Position numbers and translations under genes: made by a program. Positions 35,060 to 48,800 of a stretch of 64,000 nucleotides of DNA are shown here, piece after piece. Source of the stretch: Lytechinus variegatus (lineage: Eukaryota; Echinodermata; Echinoidea; Temnopleuroida; Toxopneustidae); assembly GCF_018143015.1 (NCBI RefSeq), contig NC_054741.1, positions 65,260,697 to 65,324,696 of the forward strand, given 5' to 3'. The notes below the pieces were generated by a model that was given only the letters and a program-made list of their open reading frames with translations, was not told the DNA's origin and made no database searches. How positions within the stretch are numbered: position 1 is the stretch's first letter; each line of letters opens with the position of its first letter.

Positions 35060-38000
35060 GGCAGAGTACTAATCCACTCCTTTTTTTTCACGGAACACTC
35101 TTCCAAGCAATAGAAGAACGATAGAAGAATACTAAAAGAGCATGTTAATGCTCTTAAAACAACAGAAAACATTTTTTGCCGAGTAAAAATTTATTGAAAA
35201 ATAAAACTTTACACTGTATTTGTAGCATTGCAAGATGAGACTTTGTGAATGTTTTTATTTCAGAAATCATTTTTGTGATAATCTACCAGGGAGCTCATGT
35301 TCTATTTTTAAAATCCTATCTAGGAATTAAGTATCGAAGCCAAAGTCGGAGGGAAACTATCCCATTGCTAAGGCAAGCGGCAGACCTCGGGGCCGAGTGG
35401 AGCCTTGCAATCTTAGACGCCCTTATTTTATTGTCATTTTGGTAGCTATTAACACTGTGTTGGCGAACTTTTACCTGAGAAGAAAAGATGATTCTAGACG
35501 TAGTAAGAAAGTTGGTTTACACTGATTTTTCTTAAGAGCCCGAGTATCGTGCGACTCAATAACGCAATTCATCGTCGATGCAACACTCATCCACCTATTT
35601 TTTCCCTTTTTGTGCGCCTCGGAGGAAGATTATTGTAAATAAAAGTTGTTTCACGTTTATGCTCATCACTACAATATGAGAGTAGTTATCATTATTTTAA
35701 TTGTTATTTTCAATATTAAGAGTATAATCGCCATTGGTATTGTGTTTGTTTATCTCATTACTGTCACTTGTATGCAGCGTATGAATAAATAACGTGATTT
35801 AAAGCGAATGTTGATTTTTTTTTGGGGGGGGATAAATCAGTGAGTCAAAACGTGTGCCAGGTAAAACAGTATGACATTGAAGCTTTTTAAGGAAAACATG
35901 AATCCAATATGAACTAAGAAATTGTTGTAATTCAATCCATAATTCCACAATTCACAGTATCATAATGTTATCTTTGATAAAACGAACAAAACAAATACAC
36001 ACTACAGTATGAGAAAATAGGAGAAAAGCCTCCACTAAATTCTTGTCATTGTGAGCAGATATGATTTTCAAGTAAAACGACAATGACCAATTAATACGCT
36101 GAAAAAAAAATTCAACTCAATGAACCCTCATGTGCAGCCCTCCTCTTTCTTTTCTTTGAGCACATCTTCCTGATCTACATGTAGGTGGAGTTTTGCACAT
36201 CTTTATCACTATAGGCAACATGTATGTAGGACTTTGCAATCTTTCAGACCAATGTCCATTGCTCAAGGTGCTATTTATTCTTAAACATAAACGAATCAAA
36301 CTATCTTTCAAAAACGAACAAATATTGCACTCGAGTAGTACAAATCTAAGAGAAGAAATAAACAGCGGAAATTAAAAATACAAGATAAAGATGAAGTTTC
36401 GCTACATTCTTTTTTAATGTATCGGAATTTAGATTAAAAGACCTGAATAAGGTCGTGTGCACATTATTTTGTACATTTGCATGTGTTCCCGCACGTGTTT
36501 GTGGTAGAATTTGAGTGTGGGGGTGTGGTTGTCTTGAAGTGGTTTTGAAAATCAAGGCCTGTGAGATTGGTACTATTGATCGCGTGTATTCTATGGAAGA
36601 GAGTTTGTTCGGGTGTGTAATATATGTGAATGTATGAAATCTGTGCGGATGGGCTTTATGTGCGTGTGTGTTCAAGCTAAATTCATTTCAATTAAAAAAC
36701 ATTTAGTTCCTTTCAATTTCATAAATTTCTCCATTTTTCGTAAACACAAATTCATGCAAATTCATACATTCGTCATGAAGAATTTAAACAGGCACATGTT
36801 AGGTAGATGTTGTATGTCGATGTACGGGCGTATGTTTTGTTGGAGAGCATATAGGTGCGGGAGTGGATAGCTGTGCAAGAATTGTGGAAGTGTGTGTTTA
36901 ATGTATTGATTTGCTATGGTCTGTGGGTAAGTCTTGGGTATTGTGTGTTTTATTTTGGGAGGGTGTGCACGCAGACGTGGAATAACATGCGTTGATGTTG
37001 TATATGGATCTACGGATGTACGTTTTTTGGAGAGCGTAGATGTGGGTGTGTGATATGTATTGATGTTGTGTGTGGGTGTGGGTAATGATCGGGTGATTAA
37101 TGGGAGAGAGAGCGTGCGGATATAGTTGAAAGTGTAAGTTTAGTGGAAGTATGTGTGTTTTATATATTGATGCAGGGGGGGGGGGCACGAGGATAGACCT
37201 ATGTTGATGTGGGGGGTGGGGTAGACACGACCTATCAAAAGGTGACGATATATTTTTTTACAAAAAGTTACATGGACAAGACTATCTCTTCATATATTCG
37301 ACTTTCTTTTCCCCTTTCTCCTTTCTTTTAATCCCATTTTCTACTCTTTTTTTATATCTGCTTGAAAAATCAAAGTGGGGGAAGGGATCATGCATCGCTC
37401 CAATGGCACCACCCCTTGTATAAAGGGGAATTGATTCGGAAAAGGCAAACATAATGATAAAAGGGCATAGATATGGCAGGCAAACAATCTTCATGAAATG
37501 TGCAGAATACTGCAAGAAAAGTTGAAAGGTTATGACGATTTTCCAACCTGATAACGATATACAGTGAGGTACACATGAAACAAGTGCGAGATTTATCGAT
37601 GATTTAACATAACGTAGTCACAAATGAACTATGTTCCTGTTTCATCCACGCATTAGCGAGTGAAAGCAATTTGAAGGTAGCCAATAATTGGGCGGGTAGT
37701 GTGCGAATTTCAAAAAATAATAATCACATGTCAAAAATATTCAACATGTGCTCTTTAATTGATATTTGATACCTCAATTCCAAATGATGGTAAAGAAATA
37801 GAAGTACTATTTATTTGAAATAGTGCTTGAATTCAAACTATTTTATAAAATGAAGACGTTTTATATGCTTGCTGTCGAACTTTCAATAGCTACGGTGTGG
37901 AATCCCAGCAGCGGGTCTACTGGGCTGCCAAGTAAATAAAAATAAATAAAAAACAAATGAAATATAAATAAGGGTGCTAGAGTGTCCACTTTTCAGGTCG

Positions 38001-38062
38001 TAAAATAAAAATTGTCTGAAAGTTAAGAAAAAAAAGTGGAACGCCTCTTATCTTATCTGGCG
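35060..38062. other. Intergenic, GT-rich, no gene seen
   Basis: After the 3' end of copy A the sequence is AT-rich, then strongly GT-rich (about 36450-37230, many TGTGTGT words). ORFs here are composition-driven. Confidence 0.45.
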
Positions 38063-39002
38063 GTCTCGCCTGCATTACTCGATTCGATATAGCAGCAAGC
38101 TGACTTTGAAAACAGCTATTAAATAATTATTCACCAAAGAATACTATGTCTATTGATCTCACATGACCTTTGACCATGATCATGTGACCTAAGACATGTG
38201 CAAAACAATCATTTATGCTTGATTACCCATATGTCTATGTATCATGAACTACATGTGTAGATCCATACACTTTCTAAGTTATGATGCAAATTCAACAAAT
38301 AGCCCAAACATGACCATAGTTCATTGACCCTAAATGACCTTTGATTTTGGTCATGTGACCAGAAACAAGCACAAGATGTTCAGGGATACATGGTAAATCT
38401 TATGTCCCAAGCTTCATGAACTAGATCTATAAACTTTAAAATTATGATAATTCAACCAATACCCCCAACATTATCAAAGTTCGTTGACCCTAAATGACCT
38501 TTGACCTAAATCAGGTGACACGAAACTTGCACAAGATGTTCATGGATACTTAATTGCTCTTATCTAAGTTTCATGAATCAGATCCATAAAATGTCAAAGT
38601 TATGATGACAATTCCACAAATACCTTGGTCATGTGACCTGAAACCTAGGCAGGATCCTAAGTGATATACACTATCACCCTTATGTCCAAGTTTCATGAAC
38701 TAGGTCTTTATACTTTAGAAGTTATGATGACATTTGAAAAACTTAACCTTGGTTAAGATTACGATATTGATTTCCCCAACATGGTCAAAGTTCATTGACC
38801 TTGGTCATGTGACCTGAAACTAAGGAAGGATGTTTGGTAATAGTTGATTACCCTTATGTCCAAGTTTCATGAACTAGGTCCATAAAGTTATGATGACATT
38901 TCAAAACTTTAACCTCGGTTAGAATTTCAATGTTGACGACGCCGCCGTCGCCACCGTCGGAAAAACGGCGCCTATAGTCTCGCTCTGCTATGCAGGTGAG
39001 AC
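38063..39002. mobile_element. TIR element with internal GGTCATGTGACC tandem units
   Basis: Imperfect inverted ends GTCTCGCCTGCATTACTCG and, from the right, GTCTCACCTGCATAGCAGAG. The interior repeats TTGACC, GGTCATGTGACC, CTTATGTCCAAGTTTCATGA and AAGTTATGATGA blocks roughly every 120-140 bp. Confidence 0.6.
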
Positions 39003-39040
39003 AAAAACCAGCTCGCTCTCCGCGCTCACGTCAATCATTA

Positions 39041-39258
39041 AAGGCATGGTCACACCGCCCGAGCGTTGTTGGAGCGGTCGTGGAGCGGTAGGGAAAGAGG
39101 GCCGAATTTCGCTCACAAAATTGGGGGAAAATCGAAAACATAAATCGAAAAAAAAAAACAATCAAAATCGAAAATGGTGAACAGTAGCGAGCGGTGATGA
39201 TTTTTTCTCTCCGCTCCACGACCGCTCCAACAACGCTCGGGCGGTGTGACCATGCCTT
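39041..39258. mobile_element. Short MITE with long TIRs
   Basis: AAGGCATGGTCACACCGCCC at the left, and the right end inverted begins AAGGCATGGTCACACCGCCC. The arms pair for about 45 bp around a short A-rich centre. Confidence 0.8.
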
Positions 39259-39454
39259 AAGATAATTGTATACCCATCCTGTTCATGGATATATTGCTTT
39301 GAATGTCCCGTTTTTATGATTATTTAAGTATAAAACTTTAAGTTCGCGGTCCGCGCTCGAATCATTTGATTGTTGAGGTATATATCGTGTTAGCGAGTCA
39401 CTGCACCGTTATAGCAAATTTTCACTAGTTCTCCCTCGCTTCCATAAAGATCAT

Positions 39455-41494
39455 AGGCGGATCCAGGGGGGGCCCGAGGGGCCCGGGCCCCCCCCCCCCT
39501 ATTGGCGGAGCAAAAAAAGGAAAAAAGAAAGGAAAAAAAGAAAAGGAAGGGAAAAGAGAGGAGAAAAGAAGAAAGGCAAACGTAAGAGGAGGAACATGAT
39601 TAAATAAAATAACATGAGGGGAAGACTTTGAAAATAATTTTTTTTTAAATCTATTTGTTAGGATACAAAATTTTCGCTCGCGCTTCGCGCCTTATTGTCT
39701 TTTAGGGTATTTGCATATCTTGCTTAATATGGAGCTTGAAATATCAAACTTTGAAGTCAATATACAACATATTTCAGCTGGGAAATTGAACTTTCATTAT
39801 TTTGTTTGATTTACAAATTGATTTAAAAAAAAGTGCTCTGTAAAAATGTCTGTGTTATGGTCTGAACACTATCATTTTCTGCTTGCGCTGCGTGCTCGCA
39901 AAATTTGATTTTTCAGGTACCTATTATTTTCCTGTATTCCATAAAGTTCTCAAAAAGTTCCCTATTCAGGTCAGATTGTTAAAACGTATCAGCTAGCGCC
40001 GCACGCTAGCATTTTGATTAGTCGGTTATGTATATCCCAATATTCTAAATCAAACTACTTTGATGACAGTTTATCAAAAAATTCGGCTCGCGATTTCTGC
40101 TCGCATTGATACATATAATCCCTCTTATGCATAATTACAAAGTGCTTTAAATGTCCAGTTTTCAGGCCATAATATTAACAGATTTCGCGCTCTCATGCTT
40201 AGGAAGAGAAATAGGAAGATGGTCATCATTTTCATATGATGACATAATGCCCTCATAGAATGTCCCGGTCCTATGTAAAAACTCAAAGTAATAATAATAA
40301 AATACATCAGCTCTTTTTTAACTGTGATCCATCACAATTCACAATTTTCCCACAAAGTGTTTGCATTACAGAGTTAAAATTCACCCTTTGTTAGATCGGA
40401 ATATCATATATTTTTAGCTCGCGCTTTGCTCTCGCTTTATTGATTTTCATGATAAGAAAGTTACTTAGAATACCCAAATTCTAGGTCGAAATCTAAAACA
40501 CACGTTAATTCAGATACGCAGATTGTTCTCTATTTAAATCATCCAGTTTCAGATCACAATATCAAAAAGTGTCTGCTCGCGGATAAATAACTTATCCTTT
40601 TCATGATAAAACATAAATAGTGTGTCCAGAATTTTTCCGCTCGCGCTTCACGCTCGCATCAATAAAATACTTAGAGTCCCTCCAAGATTACAAAAAGTGC
40701 TTAGCATTTCATTATTCAGGTAAAAAAGGTCAAAATTTTTCAGCTCGCGCTTCGCGCTCGCAATATTTGAATGTTGAAATATGTAAAGTCTTCATGGCTA
40801 AATGCAAGCAGTCCATAACAGGTATAATTTTGAGCAGTTCAAAACGTATACACAAAATTTCTGCTCGCGCTCTGCGCTCGCATTATTAATGTAAGGAAGA
40901 TCCCCACTTACTAATCCTTTTCATGATTTACAATAGGCCTGCTAATTGAATAGAGTGTCTTGTTTAGCAGGTCTAAATCTCAAAACTTTTTGCTCACGCT
41001 TCGTGCTCGCATGTTTAATTATTCCTTTGGTAAAAATGTCAAAAAATTTCGGCTCGCGCTTCGCGCTCGCATTATTTGATTTTTTAAAATGTGTAACGTC
41101 TTCATGGCTAACTGCAAGCAAGTATCTAACAGTACTTTTTCCATCACTTCATTTCTGCTCACTCTTTACGTTCGTAGTAATTATTAACTTGCATACACAT
41201 CTTTTTTTTCAGGAAAACAAACATTTCCCAGAATGTTCAAAATTTTAGGAAAAAGTACATAAGATTTCCAAAAAAATTTAGCTCACGCTTTGCGCTCGCA
41301 TTATACAAATAAGGGTTATGGTATTATACATTTATGTTTCATAAGAATAAATCTAAAAAGTGACCATTTAGGACTACCCCTTCAAAGAAACAAAAAAATC
41401 CCGGCAAAAATCATATTCGAGCGGCCGATCGGGGAAAATATGGCTGAAAAAAATTCCGGGCCCCCCCTATTGGCGAAGGCTGGATCCGCCCCTG
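39455..41494. mobile_element. hAT-like element with GCTCGCGCTTCGCGCTCGC units
   Basis: AGGCGGATCCAGG at the left and GGATCCGCCCCTG at the right, with AAGATCAT on both sides (39447-39454 and 41495-41502). The GC-rich unit recurs about 12 times. Both subterminal regions match the element at 2917-4709 in inverse orientation. 2,040 bp, no transposase. Confidence 0.8.
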
Positions 41495-41580
41495 AAGATC
41501 ATAGGATATGACCCCCCCCTTGACGCCAGTGTTTTCAAAGGATGTTCTAACTGGTTTTTGATGAAAGTTATAACCGTAAA

Positions 41581-42166
41581 GCCAGGCTGACACTTGCACG
41601 ACTTTTGGCCACGATTTTGTCGTGGCAAGTCGTGCCATTTTGGGGCACGAACTGGGAGGCTCCCGCACTGTTTACGACTTGTTCACGCATAGTTCACGAC
41701 AAGTTCACGACTAGTTCACGAATAGTTCACGAATGCGTGCCCGTCAGTGTCCACATTGACACGAACTGGCACGACGAGTTCACGCATAGTTTGCGCATAG
41801 TTTACGCACTTCCCGCATAGGCACGACGAGTTTGTGCAATTCGGACGGTGTCGTGCTGAACTATTCGTGAACTCGACGTGAGCTGTTCGTGAGCTATTCG
41901 TGACAGTCGTGGCATGGCGCGCACTGCCACGCATCCTCCCGCATCGTCCCGACGAGTTCACGACGAGTTCACGAACAGTTTGCGCATAGTTCACGACCTG
42001 GTCGCTAAATATTGTCGTGACCAAAATTTTGAACATTTCAAAATTCTCGTCCCGACATGGCACGCAGTCACGCCGTGTTTACGCACAGTTCACGACTAGT
42101 TTGCGCACTGGCACGACTTGAGTCGTGCCAATGCGTGACACAAAATCGTGCAAGTGTCAGGCTGGC
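41581..42166. mobile_element. Foldback element rich in GTTCACGA motifs
   Basis: Ends GCCAGGCTGACACTTGCACGA and, from the right, GCCAGCCTGACACTTGCACGA. The interior is an array of AGTTCACGAC, AGTTTGCGCA and their inverse. Overlapping ORFs on both strands are artefacts. Confidence 0.75.
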
Positions 42167-42851
42167 ATAACAGTTCATAAATGGACGTTTTATAACCATA
42201 CTCTCATGATGCAGTGGATCTAACCTTTGCAATAAGCTGAACGTAGGGGTTGGTCATGGCCAAACTTATAAGATTGTACATTTTAAGAACGCAAAATTGG
42301 GCCATTTAAAGCACTTTGACTCCGTTTAAAGATTAACCCACGCATTAACAGTGTGTCCTATAGATACGCCACCGAGTCTCGACGCTTTCGATATTCATAC
42401 TCATTGGGGGTGCATACATTCGCCCTAACCCTATTTGCCAGACTTTTCAAAATATAAAATATAGAGAGGTGACACTTTATTTAGAAATTATGATCGTTTC
42501 AAAAGAACTGAAGCTATGAAAACTAATGAGAAGCAAAATGCTGGATCTGAATATAGATATAAAGCCGCGTTCAGAAGCAAGCCTTGGTATACCTATTTAG
42601 GTGCAACCGTCTTCATACACGTCTGGCTATAAGTTTGTATTCACAAAAGTTGTCTTATTCATATTCCATCAATATGCACCTTTGGAGCAAATATAGTCCA
42701 TGTACAAGTTTGAACTAGTGTTATACACGTACCTGTAATGTTGTTGGGTTTTATCTATCTTTTTTTTAAAACTGGACTACTTTGTAGAACGGATTGATAC
42801 TAACACATAATGTGTCTTGCATTGAAAAATTGCATATTTTGATCACTGAAC

Positions 42852-43046
42852 TGAGAATGCAGAATGAATTTGAGAACAATGCAAATGTATTGAAAATGAT
42901 GCTCGTCAAATGACAATGAACAGTTGGGAGAGCTGAAAAAAACTGCAAATATGTCGTCTGCCCATGATAGCCCAGGACAAGACTGCTCATTTGATTTACC
43001 AATCTAAGACAGAGACTTCTTGCATGGTTGCTTTTTGTCACGGAGG
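42852..43046 (+). repeat. Degenerate relative of the 44.1-44.4 kb sequence
   Basis: Shared blocks in the same order: GCAAATGTATTRAAAATG, CGTCAAA..CAATGAACAG, GAGCTGA.GAAAA..TGCAAATA, CATGATAG/CATGACGA, TTTGATT.ACC.AT, GACAGA..CTTCTT. The distance and order suggest an old local duplication. Confidence 0.45.
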
Positions 43047-43074
43047 GTATTTGACAATATATTTCATATTTCTT

Positions 43075-43656
43075 AAAGGGACGGTCCGGGCTGAAAATAT
43101 TTATATCTTAATGAATAGAGTAGAATTCACTCAGCAAAATGGCGGAAATATCATCAAAATCGGACAACGAATAACAAAGTTATTGAATTTTAAAATTTAG
43201 CAATATTTTGTGAAAACAGTCGTCATGAATATTCATTAGGTGGCCTGATGTCACGTCTCCACTTTCCGTTTTCTTATATTATTACATTAAATCATTTTTT
43301 TCTCCATTTTTTTCATACTTGTGTGAATGATATATCTCCCTTATATTGAAATAGGTTTCAGCAATAAAATCTAATGCACTAAATCAGTTGTCAATCCAAT
43401 TCTTCTAGTTCTTGGAGGAAAAAATTTGACTAAACCTCATTTCATATAATAGAATACAAAAAAATAAGTGGATATGTGACATCATCAGCCAACTTAATGA
43501 ATATTCATGACGACTGTTTTCACAAAATATTGCTTAAGTTCAAATTCAATAACTTTGTTATTTGTTATCCGATTTTGATGAAATTTTCGGCATTTTGCGC
43601 AGTGAATTCTACTCTATTTATTAAGCCATATATACTTTCAGCCCGGACCATCCCTT
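43075..43656. mobile_element. MITE, AAAGGGACGGTCCGGGCTG family
   Basis: Inverted arms AAAGGGACGGTCCGGGCTG and CAGCCCGGACCATCCCTTT, with AATATTCATTAGGTGG and its inverse further in. 582 bp. Same family as 24666-25211. Confidence 0.75.
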
Positions 43657-44040
43657 TAAAAGCGTTCTGTGTTGCGGTTTGGAAATTCCCCATTAAGCTA
43701 TGAAAGGCAAATCATACTTAGTACGTTAAAGGATGATTATTTTGAATGCTGCACATAGTTCATTTAATGTGGTATCACTTACCATTTCAGCCTACGTGGC
43801 AAACATAAGAGTCACTTTGTAAATTTCCCTTGGTCCTGTGCAAACTTTCAGATTTACACACGGCACTAAAAGTGGGTCTGCACATTTGTACCTCAATGGT
43901 CCGCCTACCAAGATTCGCGCGCACACGCCATCAACCTCAGATTCGCCCAACGCGTGTCTCTGCTCAAAGTGCACGTTCGTAAATGCACGTATCCTCTTAT
44001 CATGTCTGTCCATTTGTTGAATTAATAAGATAAAGATTAT

Positions 44041-44259
44041 ATGACGTGCAAGATTACAAAAGAAGGTAATCTCGATGCAGTGACATCTGCATCATTCCCA
44101 TCCGAAACGTCGGCTCTTTTCAATATTGCCGAGTTTTCGCAATTCCAACGGGACGGATTCTTCAACATAGCAAATGTATTAAAATGCCCGTCAAACCACA
44201 ATGAACAGCTTAGAGGTCTTTATCGAAAATTGGTGAAGGGGGACAGCAGATTGTCTTAA
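44041..44259 (+). pseudogene. Possible phytanoyl-CoA dioxygenase-like fragment
   Basis: An open frame of 72 codons contains FSQFQRDGFFNIANVL, which resembles the N-terminal FxxDGFxxIxNVL segment of PhyH-family 2-oxoglutarate/iron oxygenases. The iron-binding HxD...H motif is not present, and the sequence after 44260 does not stay open. A degenerate relative lies at about 42852-43046, so this may be a dead duplicate or an isolated exon. The match rests on one motif. Confidence 0.3.
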
Positions 44260-44399
44260 GATTCGGAGCTGACGAAAATTTGCAAATAAGTACTTTGTCC
44301 AAAGTCCATGACGACATGCTGTTTTGATTCACCGATTGTCGACAGATGCTTCTTTGTCATGAAGGAATTTCGAAAATAGATTCTCTGTGTTGTAGAAAG

Positions 44400-45790
44400 C
44401 GTCTGCATAGTGATTGTGCAAACTCGCTAATCACAAGGTCACACAGACTTATTCGTCTCTAGACGATTGAAGCTATAACCTTTATCTTGAATGGCATATC
44501 AATGATCCGATTGGGTTCGATTTCGTTGATGTGACTGTGACATAAACCTCTCTGGAGAAAGATCTTACTAGGTTAACACTTATAAACCAAGAAACGAAGA
44601 GTTTTCACTTTTATAGTACGCCCGAATGCAATGCCTAAAATTGATCATTCAACAGTAATCATTCTCATAGCATGTTGAAGAAAAAAATTAAACAAATTAC
44701 TCTTTTAGAGGCTTTCATGTTTGATCTTTAAATAAATAACAATTAATGATAATTCTGGATATTCTCACTGGTTGCCTTGACACTGAGGTTCTGATTCAAA
44801 TTTTCTATAACTCAAGGAAACAAAGCTGCACAGTTTGCTCAGGTTAATTTTCACAAAATGACTAATTACTTTATTTTATAATATCTCAAGTACTTAATAC
44901 CATCCATGGGGTTTTGAGTGAGACAAAGAATTAAATGAATTTCGATGGATAAACGAAGTGTGCGAGAAATGAATGAAAAAGAAGATAACAGAATAGGCAC
45001 TGAAAATGTAATATGCTGCATGTTTTTTTGACAACATATGCTTGTTACATCAACAACCCGCTTATGATGCCACGCATCTCAGAAGCTTTTGGATAGCTGT
45101 CTGAAGATTTATGAGAGATGGGTAAAAAAAATTGCATATTCAAATGTCGCCCATTTTGTTTTTGTTTACCTAGATTTTGTTTTTATTTATTTATGTTTTT
45201 ATTTATCTATTTTAGGGGGTATTAATCAACTTCTTAAGGGTGGGATGGGAAGAATATCCCAATTTTCATATACAGCTTTCGGACATGTGGTAACAATTTA
45301 TAAGAAAAACTACATCAGGGAAGTGACGAGCAGCAAAATCTTATGTAACAGCCAATGCAGATCTGATTGCACCCTGTACTTGTATTGGCAGATCCCCTTC
45401 CTCCGAAGTGCAGAGAAAAAAACCCAGTTGGTTGGAATCAGAATCATTTCTGAATCAGTCACGAAAAAATGATGATCAAAATTCCCATTTCTTTGTATAA
45501 GATTGTAAAGTTAGAACACTTTTAGATGATACCGGTATCTATGCCAACCTTTGCGATTGAAATTAACTGTTATGTCCTTGTAAAAGAGTCCATGGGTTGA
45601 ATGTAAACCATCATTTCTGTGTTCTGAATTGTTTTTGTAATGAATTTTCATAACATTTCAAACTGATAAATATCTTTAAAGTTTGCTTACGGATTAGCAT
45701 GCGGTTACTGGTACCATTGGTATTAATACTGCTTATTTTAAGCAAGCATGATGGTTTAATCCTCTTTTTATTTGATAAAACGTTAACTAA
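44400..45790. other. Intergenic, no recognised gene
   Basis: A 127-codon ORF (45089-45472) has no family motif and a hydrophobic N-terminal half from a TTTATTTAT-rich tract. I see no support for it as a gene. Confidence 0.4.
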
Positions 45791-45799
45791 ACTATGTAG

Positions 45800-45807
45800 T
45801 ATAAATA
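45800..45807 (+). promoter_or_regulatory. TATA box of carboxypeptidase B copy
   Basis: TATAAATA lies about 80 bp upstream of the ATG at 45880. The 20 bp before the ATG resemble copy A (GATAG then ATCTCCAAG against GATAG then ATTCTACAAG), so a core promoter was probably duplicated with the gene. Confidence 0.55.
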
Positions 45808-45879
45808 TGTTTAACAAACTCATACAAAAGCTCCAAAGCATCATTCTTGTGAGAACTATAGGACGATAGGATCTCCAAG

Positions 45880-48800
45880 ATGAAGACTTTAATTCTTCTA
45901 GCGCTGGTTGCTGTGGCTTCTGCAGTACGTTATGACGGGTGAGTGTTGGTAAACATTATACAGGTAGAAATGTATAAACAAATACACTCTTAAAAACGTT
46001 GGGCAACATACTGCCTACACAACAATTGGTTAAAACTTAATCCCATTCTGGGTATAGTTATAAACCAATGTGTGTTTTGAGTGAAAACTGCGCAGTATTG
46101 GTTGAAAACTATCCAGGGCTGGATATTTTTTTAACCAATTGTTGTGTGGACAGTATGTTGCCCAACATTTTAAGAGTATACAAGTATATCATACACTGTA
46201 AACGCGCTTTTTAAAATGTTAAGCACGTTGTTAAAGCCCATCACTCTAACAGCTATTGTTAAAAACTGTTAAACAACTGTTTAAACAACTGTATAACTTT
46301 TTAAATTGTTTAAAAAGTTTTTACAATTACAAAAAAGTTTAAACAACTTTTTGTTAGAGTGACAGGCTTACACAATGTGTGCTATTTTTTTTTTACTGCG
46401 TATGGGCGTTTTTGCCGATAGACCTTTGTCAAAAAACTTAAAGTATGCTCAGTTTCCCCCAATTTTTTTTTAAATCTTGTCATATTTATCTAAATTTTCT
46501 TCAGATACCAGGCACTTCGAGTTGAGCCAGTGAATGAACTTCAGCTGGACTTTCTCAATACATTAAAGAATGAACTGGAGGGAAAGGTAGGCAAGCACTC
46601 CCACCAATCAACATGTCACTTTGGTATAATGGAAATAAGTGACAGAAAACTGTTGTTCAAAAATAACAAGTGCTTTACAATGGTTGGTTCATTTATCATA
46701 TACAGGCAAACCAGGTGTGCTAAATGTGGGAAGGGTGACACTATGAATTGCTAAAACACACTCCAAGAAAAAATATGTTAAACTTTGATTCTCTGATATC
46801 ATTATGTATGGTGCCGACCTATGCAGAAGCACCATAAGGAAACAAGAGCACCTTTAAACTGTCAACTTCGATTTTTTTTTTAGATCAGTGTTTCATTTGA
46901 ACACCCTTACTGGTGTATATTTTGACTGCTTTACTGAAAGGCACGAATTTTAACCTATTTTTCTTAGGGTCCATAGGGGTGCAAAATCTATTGAAAAAAA
47001 CGAACACGTGATCAACGGGCGGGTTCTTTCTGCAAATTTTCCTCCGTTTTAATGTTGCTAAAGTGAAAACCATGCCTAATAAATCTATTAATCATAGTTG
47101 ATTAATTTAAAACTTAATGCACCTGCAAATTCCCTCAAATCTGTTGCAGGTTTTACATTTTCATGCTGAATAACTTAAAAGCTTCACACAAAGTCATATA
47201 GGTGAGCTTATCTTAATCGTAGGCGCTGTCTACATCACACTTCCCGCTCATGATGACGGTCTGTGTTCACATTTTATGTTTAATTGTTGATTTCTGTACA
47301 AAGAAAGAAATTAGTTTTGCATTTATTTTCCTGGATGAAAGCTGTAACTGTATATGTGTTTATTTCTGTATTACTATGTTATCATGTATCATGATCTCCA
47401 AAATAATTTCAAATAAACAAACCAATACACAATGGATATAACTATTTCATTGCTTTATACACACTCATTCAAACACACACAAGCACCTCAGCACAATTTA
47501 CACAATGTTATCTGAAGTCTGGTGCAACTTGATTATACACTCTTTTTGGGCAACATACTGTCCATACAACAATTGATTAAAACTTTAACCAATCCTGGGT
47601 CGTTTTAAACCAATAATATGTGCTTTGAGTTAAAATACTCAGTATTGGTTGAAAACTACCAAGCGTTGGATAATTTTGTTTAACCAATTGTTGTGTGGAC
47701 AGTATGTTGCCGAACATATACCCTAACTTTTGGTAGGCAATGTAATGTAAATCTCCACATCTAGACGAACAAATTTTCATCACATTTTTCACTCAAAGCA
47801 ACATTCTTGGAGTGGTAAATACAATAGTTGTGTAAAATATAAACAATTTTTGTTTGCACTTATTACTAACCATAATCTTTTCCCAGAATTAGACCGAGTT
47901 CGGAATACTGGCACTAACGCTTACTTGAAATTGCTACATAGATGACATCAACGGAAGCATTCTTCTGTCATTTCCTTTTATCCATTCATTCATTAATTCA
48001 TTAACCTTGATGTCCATTTATAGCCGAAGTAATACATATATTTATAATATTGCAATTTTAATTAAAAAAGGAACGTGTAGAGGTAATGCATCGATTTCCT
48101 CTGTATTCCCCTAGATATCATTTTGGTCTCAACCCCGAACCACCAAGCGACCAACCGACATCCTTGTTCAACCTCGCTTCCAGGATGATATCAAGGAACT
48201 GTTGGATGCTAAACAGATCAAATATTCTGTCATGATCGACGATGTCCAGTCCGTCATCGACTCCCAGGTCCGCACCGAAGACGATGTCAAGATTGCCGCC
48301 GATTTCGACTACAGTGTGTACCACACATACGATGAGGTAACGTCTTAAGTCTACTTCAAGAAAATCAGGATGATTTATACATCGACGAGCGTATAGGCCT
48401 TTACCTAAAACAAACTTTGAAAGGAAGACATAATAAGCATGATTACTTTGTTCGATAATATTAATATTAGATCTTATTTACGATCACATGTTAATCCAAT
48501 ATTAGTGACATTTTCTTCATTTGAAAATGTTACATTAACATGTAAACTATTAGATGCTAAGCATGTTAATATTCATTTATTTTCCATCTGCAGAGCAGAA
48601 TGTATAAGTCAATATCTTTCTAGAACACATTTTGATAACAATCATGCTATTTCAGCATTTGGTAACTTTTCCAGATTCTTATTGTAAATCGTTTGATGGT
48701 GGATATCTATGAATTGTGCCATGTCACTGGGAAAATATAATGCGCGGTCATCAACATGTCAGATCTTAAGTATTTGACTACTGATTTACTTTCATGTAAG

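Noticed and set aside
36346-37188. Minus-strand His/Thr-rich ORFs
   Set aside because: Produced by the GT-rich intergenic tract; no family motif.
41716-42099. ORFs on both strands rich in VHDEFTNS-type repeats
   Set aside because: They translate the iterated GTTCACGA words of a foldback element.
45089-45472. 127-codon plus-strand ORF
   Set aside because: No recognisable motif, no splice context, and the N-terminal half comes from TTTATTTAT-rich sequence.
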